NCBI RefSeq assembly: GCF_025149785.1
Contig: NZ_CP102277.1
Span: 186,001-250,000 of the forward strand
Length of the DNA stretch: 64,000 nucleotides
Source of the DNA: Coprococcus comes ATCC 27758
Lineage (GTDB): Bacteria; Bacillota; Clostridia; Lachnospirales; Lachnospiraceae
Reading direction: 5' to 3'
Positions 26,036-34,289 of this stretch are shown one piece after another (position 1 is the stretch's first letter; each line of letters opens with the position of its first letter). Position numbers and translations under genes: made by a program. Below the pieces are notes generated by a model that worked only from the letters and a program-made list of their open reading frames with translations, did no database searches and was not told where the DNA came from.

Positions 26036-26953
26036 TTGAGTGAATTGTTATTAAGTACAAATGGATTGACGAAGCAGTATGGTCATCATAAGGCAGTGGA
26101 TAAAGTAAACCTTCACATAAAAAAGGGTGCTATCTATGGATTTATCGGACGGAACGGTGCGGGAAAGACGACTTGCCTGAAGATGATCAGTGGACTTGCA
26201 AGACCGACAGCCGGAGAGATTGAGATGTTCGGGTGTAAAGGAAAAGAACTGGAGAGGATTCGTTCTCGTGTGGGGTGTCTGATTGAAGCACCGGGGCTGT
26301 ATGGCAACATGAATGCATATACAAACCTGAAAATAAAATGTGAATTGTTTGGTATTCGGAAAAAGGGATACATCGAAGATATCTTAGAGACGGTCGGACT
26401 GGAAGGTGTCGGAAAGAAAAAAACGAAACATTTTTCCCTTGGAATGAAGCAGCGTCTCGGAATCGGGCTGGCACTGGTCGGGGAGCCGGATCTCCTGGTC
26501 CTTGATGAACCGATCAATGGGCTTGATCCCCAGGGAATTGCAGAGGTGCGTGATACCATACAGAGACTGCGAGATGAACGGAATATGACGATTTTGATAT
26601 CCAGTCATATTTTAGAGGAATTATCTAAGATTGCAACGGATTATGGAATTATCCATAATGGAAGTCTTCTGCAGGAGCTGACAAGCGAAGAACTGATGAA
26701 ACGCTGCAGTGAACGGATTGAAATAGAGTTAATCCATCCGGAGCAGGCAGTCCCGATTCTGGACAGAATGGGATTTACCAACTATCAGGTTACAGATAAG
26801 AGCCATATCCATATATTTGAACGATTGAATGAAAGCGCCAATGTCAATATGGAACTGGCAAAAGCAGGAATTTTGGTCAATGGAATTTCCATTACCAGTG
26901 AAGAACTGGAAACCTATTTCTTGAATCTGACAGGAGGGAATCAAAATGCTTAA
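26036..26953 (+). CDS. ABC transporter ATP-binding protein (lantibiotic/bacitracin type)
   Basis: A 305-residue ATPase. Walker A is GRNGAGKTT, Q-loop region CLIEAPGLYGN (as in LanF/BcrA members), signature SLGMKQRLG, and Walker B LLVLDEPINGLDPQG with ISSHILEEL as H-loop. The SLGMKQR signature and EAPGLY box are typical of the lantibiotic-immunity (NsrF/BcrA) subgroup. TTG 26036 is chosen because AAGGAG is about 9 bases upstream, whereas ATG 26027 directly touches it. It overlaps the permease start by 8 bases. Confidence 0.88.
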   Translation: MSELLLSTNGLTKQYGHHKAVDKVNLHIKKGAIYGFIGRNGAGKTTCLKMISGLARPTAGEIEMFGCKGKELERIRSRVGCLIEAPGLYGNMNAYTNLKIKCELFGIRKKGYIEDILETVGLEGVGKKKTKHFSLGMKQRLGIGLALVGEPDLLVLDEPINGLDPQGIAEVRDTIQRLRDERNMTILISSHILEELSKIATDYGIIHNGSLLQELTSEELMKRCSERIEIELIHPEQAVPILDRMGFTNYQVTDKSHIHIFERLNESANVNMELAKAGILVNGISITSEELETYFLNLTGGNQNA

Positions 26954-27797
26954 TATGATAAAAATGGATCTGTACCGGATGGTCCGGACAAAAAGTATGT
27001 ATGTGGTATGGATTGTGATGGCGGCAGCTATATTCTTCTCCACATCCATGTCGAAACTGGATATTGATACGATGAACAAGGAAGCGGAACAACAGCAGAC
27101 AGAAAGCATTGCAGAAACAGTGAAACCAGAAACCATCAATATGGGAATGTCCGTATTCCTGCCGACACAGCCGGGAGAAAAAGTAACGGTCTTTGATCAG
27201 GTATATGCAAACCTGCAGGCGAAGTTTGTGGCGTTGTTTCTGGTGATTTTTACAGTGCTGTTTTCCAGTGCAGATATAGGAAGCGGTTATATTAAAAATA
27301 TCGGCGGGCAGGTAAGGAGCCGGAGAAACCTGATCTTTTCCAAAGCTTCCGTGTTGTTTGTGTATACGACTGTTACCATGCTGCTTTATTTCATCATTCA
27401 GATTATTGCACAGCAGATGTACTTCGGATATCTGGAGTGGGGGAATGGAAGCGAGTTGCTGAGATACTTTGGTATTCAGATTTTGCTTCATTATGCACTG
27501 GTACTAATCAGTATGGCGATTGCGGTGGTTTTGAACAGCAACGTGTTCAGCATGACGATTGTTATCTGCCTGTGCATGAATACCATGATTGTCTTATACG
27601 GAGTGATCAATCATTTGATCCAGAAGGCAGGTGTGGAGAATTTCCAGATTTTGAAATATACAGTGACAGGAAAGATTGCACTTTTATCCATGTCACCGAC
27701 CAATAAGGAATGCCTGACGGCAGTTGTGATTGCGGCGGCGTTCGGAATCGTGGTTACATTACTGACAGCATGGGTATTCAGAAAGAGAGATATCTAA
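26946..27797 (+). CDS. ABC transporter permease (lantibiotic/bacitracin type)
   Basis: A 283-residue permease. First segment is at about residues 18-36, then an extracytoplasmic loop of about 70 residues rich in Glu/Gln, then five hydrophobic segments to the C-terminus (FVALFLVIFTVLFSS and others), ending FRKRDI. This is the size and topology of BcrB/NsrF-partner permeases. It overlaps the ATPase and is followed directly by the kinase (TAAATG). Substrate unknown; peptide resistance is the usual function of this gene order. Confidence 0.85.
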   Translation: MLNMIKMDLYRMVRTKSMYVVWIVMAAAIFFSTSMSKLDIDTMNKEAEQQQTESIAETVKPETINMGMSVFLPTQPGEKVTVFDQVYANLQAKFVALFLVIFTVLFSSADIGSGYIKNIGGQVRSRRNLIFSKASVLFVYTTVTMLLYFIIQIIAQQMYFGYLEWGNGSELLRYFGIQILLHYALVLISMAIAVVLNSNVFSMTIVICLCMNTMIVLYGVINHLIQKAGVENFQILKYTVTGKIALLSMSPTNKECLTAVVIAAAFGIVVTLLTAWVFRKRDI

Positions 27798-28694
27798 ATG
27801 ATAAAACTAGGGTTCGTGCTATTGATAGCAGTGATACTGGTACAAGGAATGTTATTTTGGAAATACCAGCGGCAGGTGAAAGACATCTGCCGCCAGTTGT
27901 CGTTTCTGATGAAGCACGACAGCAACATGCTGATTACCAGAGAAATGGATTTTGGAGGCATTGGTGAGTTGGCAGATGTTTTAAACGAATGGCTGGAACT
28001 GAAGCGAAGGGAAAAGAAGGAATACTTGAAGAAAGAGGAGATGATTTCGGATACATATACAAATCTCTCACATGATATCCGTACTCCTTTGACATCCCTT
28101 GACGGATATTTTCAGTTAATGGAAACCTGTGAAGACCAGGAAGAGCAGAGACGGTATATGAAGATCATACAGGAGAGAATCGGCAGCCTGAAAGAAATGC
28201 TGGAAGAATTATTTACTTTTACAAAACTTAAAAACGATTCTTTTCATCTGGAAATGTCATCCTGCTGTATCAACAAGATTTTGAAAGATACCATATTTTC
28301 CTACTACGATGAATGGACGGGCAGAGGAATTGAACCGGAGATACAGATTACAGATAAACTGCTGTTTATGAACGGAAATGAACAGGGAATCCAGAGAATT
28401 TTTCAGAATATCATAAAAAACGGACTGGATCACGGGGAGAAGAAAATCAGTATTTCACTGGAAGAAGTTGAAAACAACATCCGGATACAGATAAAAAATC
28501 AAGTATGTCATGTGGAAAAAATAAATGTAGATCAGGTGTTTGAACGGTTTTATAAAGCGGATGAAGCACGCAGTAAGACTTCCAGCGGTCTCGGCTTATC
28601 AATTGCGAAAGAGCTGGTACTTCGTATGGATGGGAAAATCAGCGCCCGGATAGAAGGGAATGAGTTCTGTGTGGAGATTGTGTTTCCAAAATAA
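27798..28694 (+). CDS. Sensor histidine kinase, short N-terminus
   Basis: A 298-residue kinase. Only one hydrophobic segment (residues 5-22) precedes a linker; no external sensor domain is present. HisKA box LSHDIRTPLTSLDGY, N box FQNIIKNGLDHG, G box SKTSSGLGLSIAKELV, ending VFPK. There is no usual Asp-Asn-Gly G1 box: the region reads IRIQIKNQV, so nucleotide binding may be atypical. Kinases of this design usually receive the signal through the partner ABC transporter. It is the last gene of the four-gene module. Confidence 0.87.
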   Translation: MIKLGFVLLIAVILVQGMLFWKYQRQVKDICRQLSFLMKHDSNMLITREMDFGGIGELADVLNEWLELKRREKKEYLKKEEMISDTYTNLSHDIRTPLTSLDGYFQLMETCEDQEEQRRYMKIIQERIGSLKEMLEELFTFTKLKNDSFHLEMSSCCINKILKDTIFSYYDEWTGRGIEPEIQITDKLLFMNGNEQGIQRIFQNIIKNGLDHGEKKISISLEEVENNIRIQIKNQVCHVEKINVDQVFERFYKADEARSKTSSGLGLSIAKELVLRMDGKISARIEGNEFCVEIVFPK

Positions 28695-28815
28695 AAGGAA
28701 AAATTTATATTAAAGCAAGTGAAAATGGGGAATGACTTTATATAGGTTTCATGGTAGAATTACAGTAGAAAGAGAAGAGTCACTCAGTCATTTGTTGTAT
28801 GAAAGGATGAGTATA

Positions 28816-29106
28816 ATGTATAAAGTAGAACTTAAATTTGATACAAGCAAGCTCGCTCCGGAAACGGTAAATCAGATGTGTGAACAGGCAGATCAGATTT
28901 TTGAGCAGGAGGATTTAAGCTGTGCAGTCAAAGCCCTTGGAAGCAGGATTTATCTTGACCGGGGACGCAAGCAGGACTATGGAAGATTCTGGGCAGCAAT
29001 CTTTCAGTTGAAAAACTCCGTAGGAATTGCAGAGAATTTGTTAGAGTGTTTCTGGTATAACGGAACAGAAAAGGAGAACCTGATTACAGACTTTATAAGG
29101 AACTAA
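28816..29106 (+). CDS. Small partner protein of VapD
   Basis: A 96-residue protein (MYKVELKFDTSKLAPETVNQ, then LSCAVKALGSRIYLDRGRKQDYGRFWAAIF). I do not recognise it by name, but it lies 3 bases before vapD, so it is a candidate antitoxin or co-factor. ATG 28816 follows AAAGGATGAG; the frame extends upstream without a start-like site. A weak promoter (TGACTT, 16 bases, TAGAAT) may lie about 75 bases upstream, after the kinase gene. Confidence 0.7.
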   Translation: MYKVELKFDTSKLAPETVNQMCEQADQIFEQEDLSCAVKALGSRIYLDRGRKQDYGRFWAAIFQLKNSVGIAENLLECFWYNGTEKENLITDFIRN

Positions 29107-29109
29107 CAG

Positions 29110-29442
29110 ATGGACAGCTTACAGAGGAAAGGCATCAATTTTGACCTGAATACACAAGCACTAAAGGAATATTATCCGAAAGGTGACTGGCATAATGCAT
29201 ATGCGGATGTAAGGGACTTTTTTGAAGCAAACGGATTTGAGCATATTCAGGGATCGGGATATCATTCGGTGGAAGCAATGTCAGAAGCAAAAGCCATGGC
29301 AGTTATTTATCAGATGACAAAAGAATTTCCATGGCTCAATTATTGTGTGAATGTGTGTACCATATCAGATGTACCGGAACTGTTTGATATCTCGCATGTA
29401 TTTGCCAGAGAAGCGGAACGGTTGGAAAAGAAAAATGCATGA
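29110..29442 (+). CDS. vapD: VapD family endoribonuclease-like protein
   Basis: A 110-residue VapD/Cas2-like protein. The N-terminus has INFDLNTQALKEYYPKGDWHNAY, with the usual first-strand Asp, then RDFFEANGFEHIQGSGYHS and MTKEFPWLNYCV, in the order seen in VapD of Haemophilus and Helicobacter. VapD proteins are Cas2-related RNases that form toxin-antitoxin pairs on mobile DNA. The start lies 3 bases after the partner gene. There is an N-terminal extension of about eight residues relative to typical VapD (MDSLQRKG). Confidence 0.83.
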   Translation: MDSLQRKGINFDLNTQALKEYYPKGDWHNAYADVRDFFEANGFEHIQGSGYHSVEAMSEAKAMAVIYQMTKEFPWLNYCVNVCTISDVPELFDISHVFAREAERLEKKNA

Positions 29443-29443
29443 T

Positions 29444-29472
29444 TTGACAAATTATTTCCAATATGTTATATT
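29444..29472 (+). promoter_or_regulatory. Promoter of riboswitch-led operon
   Basis: -35 TTGACA, 17-base spacer, -10 TATATT, about 12-15 bases before the aptamer start. Strong consensus match. Confidence 0.8.
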
Positions 29473-29482
29473 CATCTCAAGC

Positions 29483-29612
29483 AAAAAAGGGAGTAGCTGA
29501 ACGCCTTGAAAGAGGTGGTTTTGTAACCGACAACCGGTATCGAGAGATACCCGTAGCAAATGAGATAGCAAGACTTTTATTGTGGCAGAGGTCATGATAG
29601 GAGTCTTTTTTT
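29483..29612 (+). ncRNA. yybP-ykoY (Mn2+) riboswitch with expression-platform terminator
   Basis: The outer strand AAAAGGGAGTAGC pairs and aligns with the 3' strand AGCAAGACTTTT (29567-29578), the conserved GGAGTAGC and GCAAGA words of the manganese-sensing yybP-ykoY class. Between them are three helical segments. The 3' strand is reused by a possible terminator: AAGACT at 29569-29575 pairs with AGTCTT, followed by seven T residues to 29612. Relatives sit before Mn2+ exporters or TerC/P-type ATPase genes. Here the operon is a helical protein, YccF and EcsC, which is unusual. Confidence 0.75.
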
Positions 29613-29671
29613 ATTATGAAATATAGAAAATCTGCCGCAATAGTCTGCTAAAAAGAAAGAGAGGATAAACG

Positions 29672-30106
29672 ATGAGTAACGAAATGATGAAACGGGAAAT
29701 GCAGGAAGCAGTACAGGCAGGGGAGCGGGCGCTTCAGAGCCTTTACGCAGCAAGGGATAAGTTGGGAAGTGCGAGAAACTGGGGCATTTTTGATATGCTT
29801 GGAGGAGGCTTTATCAGTGACTTTGTGAAGCATTCTAAAATGAATGACGCAGCTGCGTTGATGGAACAGGCGAAAAGCGATATTCAGCGTTTTCAGAGAG
29901 AATTAAGAGATGTGCAGGTTTCCTTGGATCTGCGCATGGAAATCGGCAGTTTCCTTTCCTTTGCGGATTTCTTTCTGGACGGGCTGGTGGCAGATTATAT
30001 GGTGCAGAGCAAGATTGCAGATGCAAGAGAACAGGTGGATGATGCCATCAACCGGATAGAAAAGATACTTGCTGATGTGAAAAATCGGATGAATGGGGAG
30101 GTGTAG
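29672..30106 (+). CDS. Unknown helical protein
   Basis: A 144-residue protein predicted to be mostly coiled-coil or helical (SNEMMKREMQEAVQAGERALQ, then FDMLGGGFISDFVKHSKM, later FLDGLVADYMVQSKI). No recognised domain, no signal peptide. The start has GAAAGAGAGGATAAACG upstream. It lies 3 bases before the YccF gene, and both stand behind the Mn2+ riboswitch. Related gene sets exist in Clostridia but I know no function. Confidence 0.65.
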   Translation: MSNEMMKREMQEAVQAGERALQSLYAARDKLGSARNWGIFDMLGGGFISDFVKHSKMNDAAALMEQAKSDIQRFQRELRDVQVSLDLRMEIGSFLSFADFFLDGLVADYMVQSKIADAREQVDDAINRIEKILADVKNRMNGEV

Positions 30107-30109
30107 CAT

Positions 30110-30469
30110 ATGGGATGCCTGGGAAATGTGTTGTGGTTTGTGTTTGGCGGCGCAGTCAGTGGGCTGAGCTGGTGTCTGGCAGGTTGTCTCTGGTGTATTA
30201 CCGTTGTGGGGATTCCGGTGGGGATGCAGTGTTTTAAATTTGCGGCGCTTAGTTTTTTCCCCTTTGGAAAAGAGGTGCAGTATGGTGGCGGAGCTGGTTC
30301 GTTCCTTTTGAATATCATCTGGCTGATTGTATCCGGTCTGCCTCTTGCACTGGAGCATCTGGCGTTGGGTACAGCTTTATGTGTGACGATTATCGGAATC
30401 CCGTTTGGTTTACAGCAGTTTAAACTGGCGAAACTGGCATTGATGCCGTTTGGTGCGGAGGTGTATTAA
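30110..30469 (+). CDS. yccF: YccF domain inner membrane protein
   Basis: A 119-residue membrane protein made of two YccF repeats: GCLGNVLWFVFGG...VVGIPVGMQCFKFAALSFFPFG and LLNIIWLIVSGL...IIGIPFGLQQFKLAKLALMPFG. Two or four membrane segments per family. YccF function is unknown; in other bacteria it is in stress-linked clusters. It is 3 bases after the helical protein gene and just before EcsC, forming a membrane-linked operon under the riboswitch. Confidence 0.85.
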   Translation: MGCLGNVLWFVFGGAVSGLSWCLAGCLWCITVVGIPVGMQCFKFAALSFFPFGKEVQYGGGAGSFLLNIIWLIVSGLPLALEHLALGTALCVTIIGIPFGLQQFKLAKLALMPFGAEVY

Positions 30470-30470
30470 G

Positions 30471-31307
30471 ATGCGATTATTTGATAAAAGGACACCGCTT
30501 CAGAAGGAGTGGGAAAAGCTGGAAGTACAGGAGCAGAGATTCCTTCAGAAGCGTTCAGAGAAAAGGGAGAGCATTCTGAATCAGAAACTGGAGGAAAAGA
30601 TACCGCCGAAACTTCAGAAAACATTGGATACCGCTTTTGCGAAGGCATTTGCTCTGATTTTCGAGAAAGGAACCGGGGTTATTGAAAAGACGTATCAGCG
30701 GACAAAACTGGAGCAGGATTATCAGGTGCGGCAGTATATGGCGGATGTAAAGCAGAATTCCAAATCCCTCCGCTCTTTTTCTAAAAAGGCAAGAGATACG
30801 GGAACAAAGAATTTACTGCTATCCGGTGTGTCTGGAATCGGGATGGGCGTATTGGGAATCGGTCTGCCGGATATTCCGGTATTTACAGGGATGATTTTAA
30901 AGAATATTTATGAGACTGCTCTGCAGTATGGATACAGCTATGAAAGCAGGGAAGAAAAATATTTTATCTTATTATTGATCCGGGGAGCAGTATCCTATGG
31001 GGATACACTTTGTGAGATTGACGGGAAAGTAAATGAATTTATCAGAAACGGAATACTGCCGGAAGAGTATCAGGATAAGGAGCAGATCGAACAAACGGCG
31101 GGAGCTTTGTCAAAAGAGCTTCTGTATATGAAGTTCTTACAGGGAATTCCGGTGGTTGGTGCTGTAGGCGGAGCTTATGATGCAGTCTACATGAAACGGA
31201 TCACAGAGTATGCAGAGCTGAAATACCGGCACAGGTATCTGGCGGGGCGGAAAAAGGCAGAGAATGGACAATTATGTAAAAGGTGTAAAAGTTATAGAGA
31301 TATATGA
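30471..31307 (+). CDS. EcsC family protein
   Basis: A 278-residue EcsC-like protein. The core contains a hydrophobic glycine-rich stretch (LLLSGVSGIGMGVLGIGLPDIPVFTGMILK) at about residues 113-143, then YETALQYGYSYESREEKYFILLLI and GIPVVGAVGGAYDAVYMKRI, which match the family. EcsC is linked to ABC-transporter-related secretion and stress in Bacillus, with no known activity. ATG 30471 has GGAGGTGTATTAAG upstream. The last about 20 codons (after YLAGRKKAENG) look like non-family sequence and overlap the next gene by 44 bases. Confidence 0.8.
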   Translation: MRLFDKRTPLQKEWEKLEVQEQRFLQKRSEKRESILNQKLEEKIPPKLQKTLDTAFAKAFALIFEKGTGVIEKTYQRTKLEQDYQVRQYMADVKQNSKSLRSFSKKARDTGTKNLLLSGVSGIGMGVLGIGLPDIPVFTGMILKNIYETALQYGYSYESREEKYFILLLIRGAVSYGDTLCEIDGKVNEFIRNGILPEEYQDKEQIEQTAGALSKELLYMKFLQGIPVVGAVGGAYDAVYMKRITEYAELKYRHRYLAGRKKAENGQLCKRCKSYRDI

Positions 31308-31596
31308 TGCCGCAAATAAGGAATTGCTGGTAAAGTATGATGATAAGCATAATATAGACAAGGTTATTTCTGCTTTAAATATAAAATCATGGAAAGAGAC
31401 AGAAAAAAGCATAGGTATGAACCCTAAATATACCATAAAATTTTATTGCGATACTACGAACCAAGATGAAGAAAAAGATATAAAAGAAATTACCCTTTAT
31501 GAAAATGGGGAATATGCTACGATTTTTATTACTTCTCCTGGCGGAGTAAAACAAAACTATAAAACGAGCATTGATATTTCTGAATTGGTTATCTAA
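31264..31596 (+). CDS. Small beta-rich protein, perhaps a truncated lipoprotein domain
   Basis: A 110-residue protein with MDNYVKGVKVIEIYDAANKELLVKYDDKHNIDKVI, then a second beta-rich half IKFYCDTTNQDEEKDIKEITLYENGEYATIF. The pattern recalls the C-terminal domain of small Firmicutes lipoproteins, but there is no signal peptide or lipobox. A sharp shift to AT-rich codon use occurs within the EcsC tail at about 31265, so the gene may be the remnant of a longer gene, now following ecsC by deletion. There is no strong ribosome-binding site. Confidence 0.5.
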   Translation: MDNYVKGVKVIEIYDAANKELLVKYDDKHNIDKVISALNIKSWKETEKSIGMNPKYTIKFYCDTTNQDEEKDIKEITLYENGEYATIFITSPGGVKQNYKTSIDISELVI

Positions 31597-31657
31597 TAAT
31601 ATTTGTGTAATGAGAATGAAAATCTAATTCTTTCAAGTTTAACTAAGACATTCCCGG

Positions 31658-31671
31658 AGCAAATGCTCATG
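31658..31671. repeat. Left 14-bp direct repeat (attL candidate)
   Basis: AGCAAATGCTCATG, identical to 42834-42847. Includes a GAGC-AAAT-GCTC inverted core on the left copy. Candidate crossover site of the serine recombinase; identity of this length is longer than the 2-bp cores of such enzymes. Confidence 0.55.
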
Positions 31672-31752
31672 TACGGTAAGGAAGCAAGCAACCGAAAACA
31701 AGAGATAGACCGCCAGCACTACACTATTCCGAACCAAAGACCAAAAGATAAG

Positions 31753-31792
31753 CATTGTGGGAAAATCTAAACTTTTGGATTTTCCTACAATG
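31753..31792. repeat. 15-bp near-perfect inverted repeat near element left end
   Basis: Arms CATTGTGGGAAAATC and GATTTTCCTACAATG match in 14 of 15 positions, with a 10-base loop. No T run follows on either side that would make a simple terminator. Lies about 80-120 bases inside the left end, so it may bind a protein. Confidence 0.5.
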
Positions 31793-31859
31793 CCAACTAC
31801 GGCGGAATCCCTCCCACTCCTTATATCTTTCTGTATACATTGAATTTGTATTTAGTAAA

Positions 31860-31958
31860 ATGCAGACAACACCACGGATCGGCTTTTGGTTGGACAATTC
31901 CAACCAAACACCACAGCAGACAGCAGAAAACATTCTGAACGCTAGGAAGCCGGTATGA
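31860..31958 (+). pseudogene. Remnant of a gene end
   Basis: The frame ends RIGFWLDNSNQTPQQTAENIL, with a stop soon after. This has the look of the C-terminus of a P-loop kinase-like protein, but no upstream coding part fits. It is probably a relic in the region upstream of tet(W). Confidence 0.3.
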
Positions 31959-31997
31959 TTGTTACATATAAGGGGAAGAAAAATTTCTTTTAGGTAC

Positions 31998-32026
31998 TTG
32001 CTTTCCTAAAACTGATGTGATACAAT
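31998..32026 (+). promoter_or_regulatory. Promoter of tet(W)
   Basis: -35 TTGCTT, 17-base spacer, -10 TACAAT, then a leader with a small peptide and hairpins. Position agrees with the usual ribosomal-protection tet gene layout. Confidence 0.65.
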
Positions 32027-32054
32027 GATTTAATCCAGAAAAGGAGTAAAAAAT

Positions 32055-32078
32055 ATGCGGCAAGGTATTCTTAAATAA
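32055..32078 (+). CDS. tet(W) leader peptide
   Basis: Seven-codon frame MRQGILK after AAGGAGTAAAAAAT. The coding bases GTATTCTTAAAT pair perfectly with ATTTAAGAATAC at 32150-32161, so ribosome position on this frame can alter the RNA fold. This is the known attenuation design of this tet family. Confidence 0.75.
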   Translation: MRQGILK

Positions 32079-32247
32079 AACTATAATCAAATAGTGGGAA
32101 CAAAGGATTATGATAGCTCCTTTTGTAGGGGCTTAGTTTTTTGTACCCAATTTAAGAATACTTTTGCCTTATCAATTTTGACATATCCCCAAAAACAGCA
32201 ATCACAAACAGGTGTATGCTGTATATGTGTATGTCCGCAACTTATAA

Positions 32248-32285
32248 TCCCCAGTGGTAAAAGTATTTTACTGCTGGGGATTTTT
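32248..32285 (+). terminator. Attenuator terminator upstream of tet(W)
   Basis: Stem TCCCCAGTGGTAAAA with TTTTACTGCTGGGGA and loop GTA, followed by TTTTT. It sits 34 bases before the tet(W) start. Tetracycline-stalled ribosomes on the leader are thought to prevent it forming. Confidence 0.85.
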
Positions 32286-32319
32286 ATGCCCTTTGGGGCT
32301 GTAAAGGGAGGACAATCAC

Positions 32320-34239
32320 ATGAAAATAATCAATATTGGAATTCTTGCCCATGTAGACGCTGGAAAGACGACCTTGACGGAGAGCCTGCTATATGCCAGC
32401 GGAGCCATTTCAGAACCGGGGAGCGTCGAAAAAGGGACAACGAGGACGGACACCATGTTTTTGGAGCGGCAGCGTGGGATTACCATTCAAGCGGCAGTCA
32501 CTTCCTTCCAGTGGCACAGATGTAAAGTTAACATTGTGGATACGCCCGGCCACATGGATTTTTTGGCGGAGGTGTACCGCTCTTTGGCTGTTTTAGATGG
32601 GGCCATCTTGGTGATCTCCGCTAAAGATGGCGTGCAGGCCCAGACCCGTATTCTGTTCCATGCCCTGCGGAAAATGAACATTCCCACCGTTATCTTTATC
32701 AACAAGATCGACCAGGCTGGCGTTGATTTGCAGAGCGTGGTTCAGTCTGTTCGGGATAAGCTCTCCGCCGATATTATCATCAAGCAGACGGTGTCGCTGT
32801 CCCCGGAAATAGTCCTGGAGGAAAATACCGACATAGAAGCATGGGATGCGGTCATCGAAAATAACGATGAATTATTGGAAAAGTATATCGCAGGAGAACC
32901 AATCAGCCGGGAAAAACTTGCGCGGGAGGAACAGCAGCGGGTTCAAGACGCCTCCCTGTTCCCAGTCTATCATGGCAGCGCCAAAAATGGCCTTGGCATT
33001 CAACCGTTGATGGATGCGGTGACAGGGCTGTTCCAACCGATTGGGGAACAGGGGGGCGCCGCCCTATGCGGCAGCGTTTTCAAGGTTGAGTACACCGATT
33101 GCGGCCAGCGGCGTGTCTATCTACGGTTATACAGCGGAACGCTGCGCCTGCGGGATACGGTGGCCCTGGCCGGGAGAGAAAAGCTGAAAATCACAGAGAT
33201 GCGTATTCCATCCAAAGGGGAAATTGTTCGGACAGACACCGCTTATCAGGGTGAAATTGTTATCCTTCCCAGCGACAGCGTGAGGTTAAACGATGTATTA
33301 GGGGACCAAACCCGGCTCCCTCGTAAAAGGTGGCGCGAGGACCCCCTCCCCATGCTGCGGACGACGATTGCGCCGAAAACGGCAGCGCAAAGAGAACGGC
33401 TGCTGGACGCTCTTACGCAACTTGCGGATACTGACCCGCTTTTGCGTTGCGAAGTGGATTCCATCACCCATGAGATCATTCTTTCTTTTTTGGGCCGGGT
33501 GCAGTTGGAGGTTGTTTCCGCTTTGCTGTCGGAAAAATACAAGCTTGAAACAGTGGTAAAGGAACCCTCCGTCATTTATATGGAGCGGCCGCTCAAAGCA
33601 GCCAGCCACACCATCCATATCGAGGTGCCGCCCAACCCGTTTTGGGCATCCATAGGACTGTCTGTTACACCACTCTCGCTTGGCTCCGGTGTACAATACG
33701 AGAGCCGGGTTTCGCTGGGATACTTGAACCAGAGTTTTCAAAACGCTGTCAGGGATGGTATCCGTTACGGGCTGGAGCAGGGCTTGTTCGGCTGGAACGT
33801 AACGGACTGTAAGATTTGCTTTGAATACGGGCTTTATTACAGTCCGGTCAGCACGCCGGCGGACTTCCGCTCATTGGCCCCGATTGTATTGGAACAGGCA
33901 TTGAAGGAATCGGGGACGCAGCTGCTGGAACCTTATCTCTCCTTCATCCTCTATGCGCCCCAGGAATACCTTTCCAGGGCTTATCATGATGCACCGAAAT
34001 ACTGTGCCACCATCGAAACGGCCCAGGTAAAAAAGGATGAAGTTGTCTTTACTGGCGAGATTCCCGCCCGCTGTATACAGGCATACCGTACTGATCTGGC
34101 CTTTTACACCAACGGGCGGAGCGTATGCCTTACAGAGCTGAAAGGATATCAGGCCGCTGTCGGTCAGCCGGTCATCCAGCCCCGCCGTCCAAACAGCCGC
34201 CTGGACAAGGTGCGCCATATGTTTCAGAAGGTAATGTAA
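32320..34239 (+). CDS. tet(W): Tetracycline resistance ribosomal protection protein Tet(W)
   Basis: A 639-residue GTPase, the family length, matching Tet(W) as I remember it, including [14 protein letters not shown]-type regions and the C-terminus ending [10 protein letters not shown]. GTPase motifs: G1 AHVDAGKTT (residues 10-18), G2 region RGITIQAA, G3 DTPGH, G4 NKID. Like EF-G it binds the ribosome and releases tetracycline. One position differs from what I recall of the common allele, in LGDQTRLP (Gln where Pro is usual). It is transcribed through an attenuator leader. The start has AGGGAGGACAATCAC upstream. Confidence 0.96.
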   Translation: MKIINIGILAHVDAGKTTLTESLLYASGAISEPGSVEKGTTRTDTMFLERQRGITIQAAVTSFQWHRCKVNIVDTPGHMDFLAEVYRSLAVLDGAILVISAKDGVQAQTRILFHALRKMNIPTVIFINKIDQAGVDLQSVVQSVRDKLSADIIIKQTVSLSPEIVLEENTDIEAWDAVIENNDELLEKYIAGEPISREKLAREEQQRVQDASLFPVYHGSAKNGLGIQPLMDAVTGLFQPIGEQGGAALCGSVFKVEYTDCGQRRVYLRLYSGTLRLRDTVALAGREKLKITEMRIPSKGEIVRTDTAYQGEIVILPSDSVRLNDVLGDQTRLPRKRWREDPLPMLRTTIAPKTAAQRERLLDALTQLADTDPLLRCEVDSITHEIILSFLGRVQLEVVSALLSEKYKLETVVKEPSVIYMERPLKAASHTIHIEVPPNPFWASIGLSVTPLSLGSGVQYESRVSLGYLNQSFQNAVRDGIRYGLEQGLFGWNVTDCKICFEYGLYYSPVSTPADFRSLAPIVLEQALKESGTQLLEPYLSFILYAPQEYLSRAYHDAPKYCATIETAQVKKDEVVFTGEIPARCIQAYRTDLAFYTNGRSVCLTELKGYQAAVGQPVIQPRRPNSRLDKVRHMFQKVM

Positions 34240-34289
34240 AGATACATAATCGTCAAGACGGCAACAATCAGAAGTTATGGAGGGTAACA

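Noticed and set aside
29110-29442. Cas2 of a CRISPR system
   Set aside because: VapD shares the Cas2 fold, but there is no Cas1, no array, and the VapD N-terminal pattern and paired small gene fit a toxin-antitoxin unit better.
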